Shown here in pieces: positions 24,516 through 32,596 of a stretch of 64,000 nt of DNA. The stretch lies in the NCBI GenBank assembly GCA_016714685.1, contig JADKCH010000002.1, positions 186,001-250,000 of the forward strand, in the 5' to 3' direction. The translations under genes were made by a program, and so were the position numbers. Position 1 is the first letter of the stretch. Each line of letters begins with the position of its first letter. Source of the stretch: Candidatus Geothrix odensensis. GTDB taxonomy: Bacteria; Acidobacteriota; Holophagae; Holophagales; Holophagaceae. The notes under the pieces are model-generated. The model was given only the letters and a program-made list of their open reading frames with translations, was not told the origin of the DNA and ran no database searches.

Positions 24516-26843
24516 CTAAGGAATCGAGATCTTCCAGATGTCCCCTGGAACAAGATCAGTGGCCCACAGGCATCCACCGGGTCCCCAGGTCAAGGAACTG
24601 AACTGAGTGAAGGGACCATCCATGCTTGGGAACGTCGCAGAAAGCTCGAAGGAATACTGAGTGGTGACACCTTCTCGAGAGATGCGGAACAGGAGAGGCT
24701 GGTGCCCGGGAGCATGATAGCCCATGACCCACACCGTACCATCCCCCCCGAGGCACAGGCACTCTGGCGCAGCTCCAGGGCTGAGGGCGATACTGTCGGT
24801 TTGTCCACTTGGCGATACTCGGTAGATTCTGGCTTGGCTCGTATCCAGCACCCAGATCCTTCCCTCGGGTCCCAGAACCACTGCAGACACCGTGTCTGTG
24901 GGTGGAATGGGCATGCTCATGGGGACCTCCACACACGCCCCGGCATCGGATATTGCAAACAGGCGATTGGATGGACCGATCAGGTACACACGGCCGTCTG
25001 CTCCCATGGCCATGCAAGACGGTCGTCCACCGCTTTGGATCGACATAAAGGAGAATGACTGGAGGGTTTGTGTTGCCGAAAGCTTCACAAAGTTATTCAA
25101 TGAGACCCCAGAAAAACCTTCGGGATAGTAGAGCCAGGTGCTGCCCCCCAAACCGTGAAAGGATGCTCTGAGCAATCCACCGTTGAGCAGTGCTGTTGGA
25201 GGACTGGTGAACTCTCCCGAAATCGTCATCGCTGCGACACTACCCCTTGGGGAAGTGTTACTTGCGTAGGCTCCGAACACCCAGGCATGGTCCATGTAGA
25301 GGAAAGCCCGGGGAGTGTCCCACGGTTCTGAAAGGGAATACTCCACAGTGCGCCCATCGGGAGAGCGCTTGCCGATTTTCCCGTACCCAGGTTCTGTGAA
25401 CCAAACCCAGCCATCTGGTCCAATCCGGATGTTTTCCTTTGGTGAATAGATTGAGTCACTGCCCGCGAGAGAGTACCTACCGCCAACGAGTGCCCCGGAT
25501 ATCGATCGGCGGTTGATTCGTACAGCATCTGCATACTTGGTGGAACTGAAAGAGACGCCTCCATCATGGTTGGCACAAAGTGGACCAGGGGCGAGCCACT
25601 CACCAGTGGGAAAGGTCGGAGTCAAATCGGTGACCCCATGTTCGGGAGTCCAGGTCACAAGGCGCCCGTTGTAGGAGCGTAACCAGAGGTTACCTGCGCG
25701 ATCCACAGCCGCCCCCGTGAACCCCTGGAGAGGCCACGAGCCGCTCAATTGTGTGACCGTGCCCTCGGGGGCAACTTGGTAGACCGCAGGGGCTGCGCCA
25801 CTGAAAGTGCTGGTCGGAAGCCAGAACGTGCCGTCGTTGCCCTGGGCCAGGTAGAGGGGGTCGTAGGAACTGAAGTAGGGCAGGGTCGTGGAACTGAACA
25901 CGCCATCGACTGTGGCGCGAACAAGTCTCGGGGTCTCGTAGTCCTGCAGCGGGAACCACAACGCTCCGTCCAGGCCGCGAATGAGGTAGCCCGGTCGGCC
26001 GGTGAATGGAATCTGCCATTCGGCCAGAAGTTCTCCTCGGGTGTTCATGCAGCCCAAACAACTGTTTCCGCGTTCGGTGAACCAGAGATTCCCATCGATG
26101 CCGACGGTGATGCCAAAGGGCCTGGCTTCTGCGTCCGGGAGGGCAAAACTCTGTTGGACGCCTTCGGCGTCTATACAACCGATTCGCCCAGTCTCCCATT
26201 CAGTGAACCAGATGCGCCCATCAGGGCCCTCCACCAGGTCGTGCGGCATCCCTTCTTCAAAGGGGAGAAGGAATTCTGTCGTTCCACGCCCCTCCATGTA
26301 GAAGCCGATCTTGCCCTGGCTCAGTCCAAGAACATCCCCATAAATGTGGGGACCTAACGACTCGGTAAACCATACCCGTCCATCGGAGGATTCGGTCATG
26401 CGGGATGGTGGCAGGGACCCGATCACGTAGTCACTCAGAGCGGAAACCCCTGCGGGGTGTGTGCGCGTGATCCCGACAGAAATGACCGCCACCCCCCTCG
26501 GGTCGGCCAGGCTTCTGGCCACAAGGTGGTATATCCCTTCGGCCGTAGTCGCAGTGAGAGACGCGGACAGACCATTGGCAGAGCACTGGACCCCGACACT
26601 GGCCTCGGGTTCCAACCAGCGCCACTCGATCCTCTGGTCCTGGGTGTTAGCCACCGAAACCGATACTGTTCTAGTAGTGGTGCCATCCATGGCGACAAAT
26701 GTGTCACTAGGCGTGACCACGACCGCCACTCCAGGGGGAGGAGGAGGCGGTGGAGGGGATGATGAATCCTGTGAGCCACCACCCCCGCAGGCCAATGCCG
26801 AAAGAAGCAGGCCCCCAACTAACAGTGCACTCGACAAATGCAT
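24516..26843 (-). CDS. large lipoprotein with streptogramin-lyase-like (Vgb) beta-propeller repeats
   Basis: The 775-residue protein begins with a lipoprotein signal (lipobox LSALAC), a Gly/Ser/poly-Pro linker and an Ig-like domain (about residues 40-125). Two sets of propeller blades follow, repeating DGRIWFTE, DGNLWFTE, DGWVWFTE and similar words. These are the Vgb/NHL-type repeats of virginiamycin B lyase, but here they lie in a surface lipoprotein, so a binding or sensing role is as likely as lyase activity. GC content is clearly lower than in flanking genes, suggesting transfer. Confidence 0.8.
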   Translation of the reverse strand: MHLSSALLVGGLLLSALACGGGGSQDSSSPPPPPPPPGVAVVVTPSDTFVAMDGTTTRTVSVSVANTQDQRIEWRWLEPEASVGVQCSANGLSASLTATTAEGIYHLVARSLADPRGVAVISVGITRTHPAGVSALSDYVIGSLPPSRMTESSDGRVWFTESLGPHIYGDVLGLSQGKIGFYMEGRGTTEFLLPFEEGMPHDLVEGPDGRIWFTEWETGRIGCIDAEGVQQSFALPDAEARPFGITVGIDGNLWFTERGNSCLGCMNTRGELLAEWQIPFTGRPGYLIRGLDGALWFPLQDYETPRLVRATVDGVFSSTTLPYFSSYDPLYLAQGNDGTFWLPTSTFSGAAPAVYQVAPEGTVTQLSGSWPLQGFTGAAVDRAGNLWLRSYNGRLVTWTPEHGVTDLTPTFPTGEWLAPGPLCANHDGGVSFSSTKYADAVRINRRSISGALVGGRYSLAGSDSIYSPKENIRIGPDGWVWFTEPGYGKIGKRSPDGRTVEYSLSEPWDTPRAFLYMDHAWVFGAYASNTSPRGSVAAMTISGEFTSPPTALLNGGLLRASFHGLGGSTWLYYPEGFSGVSLNNFVKLSATQTLQSFSFMSIQSGGRPSCMAMGADGRVYLIGPSNRLFAISDAGACVEVPMSMPIPPTDTVSAVVLGPEGRIWVLDTSQARIYRVSPSGQTDSIALSPGAAPECLCLGGDGTVWVMGYHAPGHQPLLFRISREGVTTQYSFELSATFPSMDGPFTQFSSLTWGPGGCLWATDLVPGDIWKISIP

Positions 26844-26954
26844 TAAATAACCTCGGACTCGTCTACATCGAAGAATTCAGGAATTGTGCCCATTTACTCA
26901 GGCCCTTACAAGCAGTCAGTGCTGCCCGGCGGCGTCGGATTCAGGATCGCGCCC

Positions 26955-27938
26955 CTACCCCTTCAGCAACCGCTCCTCAGCCAGCCTCAGCATGTGCTCG
27001 CTGGCGAGGACGCCGTCCTGGTGGTTCAGGCGCTGGAAGTGGCCGCGCAGGTGGCGCAGGGTGCGGGGCACGGCGGGGGCGAAGTGGGCTTTCTTGCGGT
27101 GCACGAGCTGGTGGCCGAAGGTGCCCAGGGCCTTGAGGCTGCGCTGCAGGGCGCTGAGGTTCAGCTCTTCCAGCAGGGCCTCGTGGCTCCAGCCCAGCTC
27201 GGCCTGCAGGGGGGCGATGAGGGCGCGGCCCGCCTCCTTGGACCAGTCCCAGTAGGCGTCGAAGCGCAGGCTGGCCAGGTCGTAGGTGGCGGCGCCCCGG
27301 CGGGCATCCTGGAAGTCGATGGCCACCAGCCGGTCGCCGTGCACCATGAGGTTGCGCACGTGGAAGTCGCGGTGGACAAAGAAGTGGGCCCGAGTCTCCA
27401 GGCTGGCGTGCACTTCGTCCATCATGCGATCGAGCCAGCGGGGGGGGTCCTTCTGCAGGAAGTCCTGGAAGAAGTTCTGGCGGCAGTAGTCCCACTCGAA
27501 CTGGAACTTGGGTTGGTCGAAGCTGCGGCTCATGAAGAAGGTGTGGCCCGGGGCGCCCAGGGTGAGGGGCCCGGCCAGGGTGGTGAGCAGCCAGCCCGCC
27601 TTCTCGGCCCAGGCCAACTCCTCCTCGGGATGCTCCACCAGGCGCCGCTCCAGGGTGGTGTCACCCAGATCCTCCACCAGCAGGCAGCGGTCGGCGTCGT
27701 CGCTGGCCACGATGGTGGGCACGCGCAGCAGGGGATCGAGGTAGGCCTGCAGGGCCCGGAACTCGAAGTAGCTGTCGTCGGTCTTCTCCGGCGTGTCCAG
27801 CGGGTGCAGCACCACCAGGGCCGTGCCCAGCTGCGGGTGCAGCACCCGGAAGTACTGCCGCGCCCCCGCATCCCCGGCCAGGGGTTGGGGATCGGCCAGA
27901 GCCCAGCGGTCCAGCGCGCGTTGCAAACGGGGATCCAT
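26955..27938 (-). CDS. amgK: AmgK-like N-acetylmuramate/N-acetylglucosamine kinase (APH family)
   Basis: The 327-residue protein is an aminoglycoside-phosphotransferase-fold kinase. The Brenner motif HRDFHVRNLMV holds the catalytic Asp, and AIDFQDARRG carries the metal-binding Asp. In this family AmgK phosphorylates MurNAc at C1 during peptidoglycan recycling. The assignment rests on the MurU-like nucleotidyltransferase immediately upstream, the known partner that makes UDP-MurNAc from the product. About 560 bp of repeat DNA separate the two genes. Confidence 0.82.
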   Translation of the reverse strand: MDPRLQRALDRWALADPQPLAGDAGARQYFRVLHPQLGTALVVLHPLDTPEKTDDSYFEFRALQAYLDPLLRVPTIVASDDADRCLLVEDLGDTTLERRLVEHPEEELAWAEKAGWLLTTLAGPLTLGAPGHTFFMSRSFDQPKFQFEWDYCRQNFFQDFLQKDPPRWLDRMMDEVHASLETRAHFFVHRDFHVRNLMVHGDRLVAIDFQDARRGAATYDLASLRFDAYWDWSKEAGRALIAPLQAELGWSHEALLEELNLSALQRSLKALGTFGHQLVHRKKAHFAPAVPRTLRHLRGHFQRLNHQDGVLASEHMLRLAEERLLKG

Positions 27939-27964
27939 CCGACCAGGGTACTCCCGGTTGGGAT

Positions 27965-28492
27965 TTCAGCCACGGACGAACCTGGGAACCGCCTTTTTGG
28001 CCGGAGATGGACGGTGATGAACAGCGATAAAGCAGGGTGAGGCAGTACCCGCATGGGCCCGCCGGAGGCGGCTTCCGGCCGGGCCGGAAGTCACCCAGGG
28101 GGCACCGCCGCCGCGCTCCCCAAGGCGCAGCAAGGGTGCCCCCTGGGTAGAGCCCATGCATGAGCCCGAACGGCCCCATCACCGTCCATCACCGCATCTC
28201 CGTGCATCTCCGTGCATCTCCGGCTGAATGTCCTTTGGAGACGCGCTGCACCCCACGCACGGGCAGGAGCGGCCCCCTCTTGATCGGTGTTCATCAGCTT
28301 TTATCGGTGTTCATCGGTGTTCCAGCTTTTGATCCTGCAACGAAGGATCGTCAGCCACAGCTGAGGTGGCTTCAGGTCTCAGGGAAACGACTTTTTTAAC
28401 CACCGATGAACACCGATAAACACCGATAAACACCGATAAACACCGATAAAGCGATGGCATCTGGCCATCGGTGTTCCACCCATGGCTCCATA
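27965..28492. repeat. structured intergenic repeat, copy 4, between murU and amgK
   Basis: This diverged copy of the repeat family keeps the outer GGCCGGAGATGG-type arm near 27992, the GCATGGGC/GCCCATGC-bounded core with its CTTCCGGCC hairpin, and the ATCGGTG/CACCGAT inner inverted repeat (about 28286-28322 with 28400-28450). A second set of CATCTCCG units lies at about 28190-28226. It interrupts what would otherwise be a murU-amgK operon. Confidence 0.85.
28401..28450 (+). repeat. 10-bp tandem repeat inside copy 4
   Basis: Five head-to-tail 10-bp units: one CACCGATGAA followed by four CACCGATAAA. The matching arm in copies 2 and 3 has only two such units, so the unit number varies between copies. 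Confidence 0.9.
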
Positions 28493-28495
28493 GCC

Positions 28496-29326
28496 CTACA
28501 GCCCCAGCCGCACCTGGTTTCCGTGCTCTTCGAACCAGAGGGCGTCGCTGTCGGTGATGGAGGCCATGGGCGCGGCGCGGGGGCCCAGGACGCAGCGGGT
28601 GAGGCTGCCCACGGGCCGCGCGGTGGGGTGGACATAGCAGCCGGGCAGGCGGCCCTCCTGCTCGGGGGCCAGCTCGGCGGCGACTGCGATGAGGGCGTCC
28701 GCCGTGCCCACCTCCCGCCAGGCGAAGGGCTCCACCACCACGCCCAGGTGGAACGGCAGCCGGGGCCGCAGGTCGTTCACCTCGCTGGGCCCCTCGGGCA
28801 GCAGGGCCAGGGCCTCGGGGGACCAGGCGGCGGCGCCGGTGAAGTGGAAGGGACCCTTGGGGCCGACGACATCCTTGGGCAGCACGCGGTCCTGCTCATC
28901 CATCCACACGGGATTCCAGGGGCCCCCGGGATGCGGGATGAGCAGCCAGCTGAGGGTGGCGCGGGCCTCGCGGTGGGCGGCCCGCAGGCGGCCGAAGGGC
29001 ACGGCCTCGGCCCACACATCGGCGTTCCAGCTGAGCAGCTCGGCCTCCACCCGGCCCCGGGCGTGGAGCAGGCTCCCGGCGCTGCCCAGCAGCTGGGGCT
29101 CCGCGCAGACCTCGATGCCATCGGCCACGGCGCGGAGCCGTTCGGGCCAGAGGTGCGCGTTGCAGGCCAGGCGAGCGACGCCCTCGCGGCGCAGGAGCTC
29201 GGCGCCCCATTGCAGCAGGGGCCGGCCCCGCAGGGTCCAGGCGGGCTTGGGCAGGCACTGGCTGAGGGTCCCCATGCGCAGGCCCAGGCCCGCCGCCAGC
29301 AGGAAGCCCTCCAGGGGTTCAGGCAT
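28496..29326 (-). CDS. murU: MurU-like nucleotidyltransferase
   Basis: The 276-residue protein has the NTP-transferase signature near the N terminus (LLAAGLGLRMGTLSQCLPKP) and the usual WNADVW metal site. In the AmgK-MurU route it would convert MurNAc-1-phosphate and UTP to UDP-MurNAc, bypassing de novo synthesis and fosfomycin-sensitive MurA. The C-terminal part has a partial left-handed-helix look (VHPTARPVGSLTRCVLG). The pairing with the downstream kinase supports MurU over other sugar-1-phosphate nucleotidyltransferases. Confidence 0.8.
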   Translation of the reverse strand: MPEPLEGFLLAAGLGLRMGTLSQCLPKPAWTLRGRPLLQWGAELLRREGVARLACNAHLWPERLRAVADGIEVCAEPQLLGSAGSLLHARGRVEAELLSWNADVWAEAVPFGRLRAAHREARATLSWLLIPHPGGPWNPVWMDEQDRVLPKDVVGPKGPFHFTGAAAWSPEALALLPEGPSEVNDLRPRLPFHLGVVVEPFAWREVGTADALIAVAAELAPEQEGRLPGCYVHPTARPVGSLTRCVLGPRAAPMASITDSDALWFEEHGNQVRLGL

Positions 29327-29356
29327 GGGGTTCGGGCGCGGGGTCAGACATGGCGC

Positions 29357-30670
29357 TCAGGCCTCGGGGGCGGCCGGTTCCGGCGGCAGGGGCTTCAGCA
29401 GGAACTGGCCCGGGGCGCGCCCGCGCATGGACAGCACGCGGATGCGCCAGCCCTGCAGGCGCAGCTCGTCGCCGGGGCGCAGCACGCGGCCCAGGCGCTC
29501 CTGGAAGAAGCCCCCCAGGCTCACGGAGCCGGCCTCGGCCTCCAGGCAGAGCTGCAGGTGGTCCTCCAGCTGCTCGAGCATGACGTTGCCCTGGGCCAGC
29601 CAGGCGCCGCCGCGGGTCTTGCGCAGCTGGATGGCCTCGCGGTCGAACTCGTCCTGGATCTCGCCCACCAGCTCCTCGAGGACATCCTCCAGGGTGACCA
29701 GGCCGTCCACGCCGCCGTGCTCGTCCACCACGAGGGCGAGGTGCTGCTTGCGCTGCTGGAACTCCAGCAGCAGGCCCTGGATGGGCTTCATCTCGGGCAC
29801 GAAGAAGGGGGGGCGGGCCAGCTCGCGCAGGTCCACGGCGCCGTCCGTGTCCTGCATGGCCCAGAGCAGCTCCTTGAGGTGGATGACGCCCACCACGCGG
29901 TCGAGGTCGCCCTCCACCAGGGGGATGCGGGTGTGGGGCGTGGTGCGGGCCAGGGCCAGGTTGTCGGCGAGGCTGCGGGTGAGGTCGAAGCAGACCACCC
30001 GGGCCCGGGGCACGGCGATCTCCTTCACCATGCGGCGGCTGAAGTCGAAGAGGTTCTCGATGAGCTCCTTGCGGTCCAGCTCCAGGTGACCCTGGGCCTG
30101 GCTGCGCTCGAGCATGCGGCGGAACTCGGCCTCGGAGGGCAGCAGGTCCTCGGCATCGGCCTCGGGGTGCACCCCGAAGATGGCCAGCACCAGGTGGCTG
30201 AGCTTGGTGAGACCCCAGGTGAGGGGCCGCACCAGGCGCGACCAGGCCAGCAGGGGCGTGGCGGTGCGCAGGGCCCAGGGCAGCGCGGAGCGGATGGCCA
30301 GGCTGCGGGGCACCAGCTCGGCCAGCACCACGTGGAGCGTGGTCATCACCAGCAGGGCCAGGGCCGTGCTGAGGGGCACCACCAGCTTGGGCCAGGGCAG
30401 GTGGCCGAAGAGGGTGTGGAAGGCGTGGCTGAACATCTCCTCGCCCACGGCGCCCAGGGCCAGGGCGCAGAGCACGATGCCCGCCTGGATGGCGGACAGG
30501 TGGTGGGAGAGCCCCCGATGGATTTCGAGCGCCCGGAGGGCCCGGGGGTCCTCCTCGGCCAGGGCCTCCAGCTGTGTCTCCCGGATCCGCACGGCCGCGA
30601 ACTCGGCCAGGACGAAGAAGGCGCTGAGGAGGATGAGGGCGGCGCAGATGAGGGCCGCGGCGAGGGTCAC
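29357..30670 (-). CDS. CNNM/HlyC-type membrane protein with CBS domains
   Basis: The 437-residue protein has the DUF21/CNNM membrane domain (about residues 1-190, several TM helices), a pair of CBS domains (about 210-330, with MVKEIAVPRARVVCFD and DEHGGVDGLVTLEDVLEELVG), and a C-terminal CorC/HlyC domain. Family members are linked to magnesium or cobalt transport and were long called hemolysins. The stop lies 30 bases before the murU start, so co-transcription with murU is possible. Confidence 0.9.
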   Translation of the reverse strand: MTLAAALICAALILLSAFFVLAEFAAVRIRETQLEALAEEDPRALRALEIHRGLSHHLSAIQAGIVLCALALGAVGEEMFSHAFHTLFGHLPWPKLVVPLSTALALLVMTTLHVVLAELVPRSLAIRSALPWALRTATPLLAWSRLVRPLTWGLTKLSHLVLAIFGVHPEADAEDLLPSEAEFRRMLERSQAQGHLELDRKELIENLFDFSRRMVKEIAVPRARVVCFDLTRSLADNLALARTTPHTRIPLVEGDLDRVVGVIHLKELLWAMQDTDGAVDLRELARPPFFVPEMKPIQGLLLEFQQRKQHLALVVDEHGGVDGLVTLEDVLEELVGEIQDEFDREAIQLRKTRGGAWLAQGNVMLEQLEDHLQLCLEAEAGSVSLGGFFQERLGRVLRPGDELRLQGWRIRVLSMRGRAPGQFLLKPLPPEPAAPEA

Positions 30671-30697
30671 GTTAGGAGCCTATCGGTCATGGCGGGA

Positions 30698-32500
30698 TCA
30701 GCCCCGGGCCAGGTCAGATCCGCGACGCAGCTTGTCCTGGATCTCCTGGAGCAGGCCGTCGAGGTTCCGCAGGCGGTCGCGGTGCTCGGAGAGCTGGCCG
30801 TGGACGGCCTGCTTCTCCCGCTCCAGGGCCGCATGGGAGTCCTGGAGCTCGCCGATCACCTGGTTCAGGCGCATGAGCTCGGCCTCCTTCTGGTCCAGGC
30901 CGTTCATGAGCTCCAGGCGCTGGCCGTCGTGGAGGATCTGGGCCTCGTCCAGGTCCTGGCGGACCGCGGCCAGCTGGCCGCCGAGGTGGGTGATCTCCTC
31001 CTGGTGCTGCTGGAGGATCTCCTGCTTCGCAAGCAGCTGCTGGTCCCGCTCGAGGACGAGGGCCTGGCTGGCCTCCAGCTCCGCCTCCACCTGGCGCAGG
31101 CGGGCGCCCAGCTCGGCCAGGTCGCGGCCCTGTCCGCGCATGGTGGCTTCGAGGCCCGCGACCTCCAGCTGGTAGCCATGGGCCTTCTCCTTGTAGCCCA
31201 CCACCTCCAGCAGGGTCGCCTGGTGGACGCCTTCCAGGCTCGTGTGCTGCGCCACCAGCTCTTCGATGGTGGTGTGGAGCTGGGTCTGGGCCACCTGGGC
31301 GGCCTCCAGCTCCTGCTGCTTGGCGGTGAGGGCCTCGTCCTTCCCGGCCAGGGCCGCGGCGTGGTCCTGCTGCTGCGCGCCGAAGGCCTCGTCCTTCCCG
31401 GCCAGAGCCGCGGCGTGGTCCTGCTGCTGCGCCGCGAGGGCGGCCTCCTTCTCGGCCAGGGCGGCCTCCAGCTCCCGGGCCTTGCCCTTGAAGGGCTCCA
31501 GGTCCATGGTCTCGTGCAGCAGCCGGTCGCGCTCCTTCAGCAGCTCGATGGCCCGCTGGGCCTTCTCGCCCACCTGCTGGTTGAGGGTCTCCACCTGCTG
31601 GATGAGGTCGGTGCGCTCGGTGAGGGCCTCCTTCAGCTGGGCCTTGAGCGTCTCGGCGCTCTCGCCTTCGCGGCCCCGGGTCTCCTCCAGGGCGCGCAGG
31701 GCCGCCTCGGTCTCGGCCAGCCGGGCCTTCAGCGTCTCGGCCTCGCGGTTGCTGCGCTCCAGCTCGTCCAGGTTCAGGGTCACGGAGTTCAGCTGGCGCT
31801 GCACCTGCTGGGCCTCGGCCTCGGCGGCGCGCAGGCGCTCTTCGGCGGCCGCCAGGCGCTGGTCCTTGGCCCGCATCTCCTCATGGAGGTTGGCGACCTG
31901 GTCCTCCAGGAGCCGCACGTGGCGGCTGTCGGGGGGCACGTCGGTGGACAGGGCGGGACCGCGGTCCAGGTTGGTGGTCTGAACGGGCGAGGGGGGCCGG
32001 ACGCCGAAGACCGGCGCGGCGGACAGCTCGGCGGCCGGGCCGTCGAGGGCGCCCTTGAGGTTGTCCAGCCAGTCGTCGCCCAGCTCGGTGTCCACCAGCT
32101 CGCCCAGCGGGTTGTCGGGATCCAGGGTGCGGCCCGGCACCAGGGGGGCCAGCGCGGCGACCAGGGCGCTGGGCGCCATGGGCTTGTGCAGGTAGAGGTC
32201 GGCCCGGCCCTTCAGGCTCTGGTGGCGCCGGTACTCCTCTTCCGTGGCCTTGGCGCTGATGAGCACGATCTTCACCCCATCCAGCCTGGGGTTCTTGCGG
32301 ATGGAGGAGCAGAGGGCGTAGCCCTTGTTGTCGGCCACCTCGACGCAGATGAACACGGCGGCGAAGGCGCCGGTCTCCAGCTTGGCCAGCACGCCCTCCG
32401 GCGCGCCCGCCAGCTCGAGGTCGAAGGCCGCCTCAAGGCTGACCTGGTGCTCCTTGAGGAAGCTCCGGTCGCTGTCCACAAGGAGAAGGCGCTGGCCCAT
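30698..32500 (-). CDS. pseudo-receiver plus long coiled-coil protein (FrzS/AglZ-like)
   Basis: The 600-residue protein starts with a receiver-like domain (about residues 1-120) and continues as coiled coil (about 185-595) rich in Glu, Gln, Ala and Leu, with an internal repeat AALAGKDEA. The receiver keeps LLLVDSD and the Lys in LHKPM, but the acceptor Asp is replaced: the strand reads FICVEVADNKGYAL, matching the degenerate receivers of the Myxococcus polarity proteins FrzS and AglZ. A role as a localised scaffold, perhaps for motility or polarity, is inferred. The ATG at 32500 with GAGGA upstream was chosen. Confidence 0.8.
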   Translation of the reverse strand: MGQRLLLVDSDRSFLKEHQVSLEAAFDLELAGAPEGVLAKLETGAFAAVFICVEVADNKGYALCSSIRKNPRLDGVKIVLISAKATEEEYRRHQSLKGRADLYLHKPMAPSALVAALAPLVPGRTLDPDNPLGELVDTELGDDWLDNLKGALDGPAAELSAAPVFGVRPPSPVQTTNLDRGPALSTDVPPDSRHVRLLEDQVANLHEEMRAKDQRLAAAEERLRAAEAEAQQVQRQLNSVTLNLDELERSNREAETLKARLAETEAALRALEETRGREGESAETLKAQLKEALTERTDLIQQVETLNQQVGEKAQRAIELLKERDRLLHETMDLEPFKGKARELEAALAEKEAALAAQQQDHAAALAGKDEAFGAQQQDHAAALAGKDEALTAKQQELEAAQVAQTQLHTTIEELVAQHTSLEGVHQATLLEVVGYKEKAHGYQLEVAGLEATMRGQGRDLAELGARLRQVEAELEASQALVLERDQQLLAKQEILQQHQEEITHLGGQLAAVRQDLDEAQILHDGQRLELMNGLDQKEAELMRLNQVIGELQDSHAALEREKQAVHGQLSEHRDRLRNLDGLLQEIQDKLRRGSDLARG

Positions 32501-32544
32501 GGTCGATTCCTCAGGCTGGGGTGAACCCACAAGTCTAGCGGAAT

Positions 32545-32578
32545 GAAGGAAGCCCTGGGACACCCAGGGCTTTCTTCA
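32545..32578 (-). terminator. hairpin between htrA and the coiled-coil gene
   Basis: A perfect 10-bp stem AAGCCCTGGG (32550-32559) with CCCAGGGCTT (32563-32572) and a three-base loop follows the htrA stop. The T-tract is weak on either strand (TTTCTTC on +, TTCCTTC on -), so termination strength is uncertain. Confidence 0.6.
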
Positions 32579-32596
32579 TCGGTATCTTCACGCTGG

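Noticed and set aside
28401..28450. possible CRISPR array
   Set aside because: Units are 10 bp, head to tail, without spacers; it is the expanded arm of the intergenic repeat.
28454..32524. 1356-codon open frame on the + strand
   Set aside because: It lies antisense to murU, the CNNM gene and the coiled-coil gene, all with clear domains. It is a by-product of high GC and encodes low-complexity Gly/Ala/Leu/Gln sequence.
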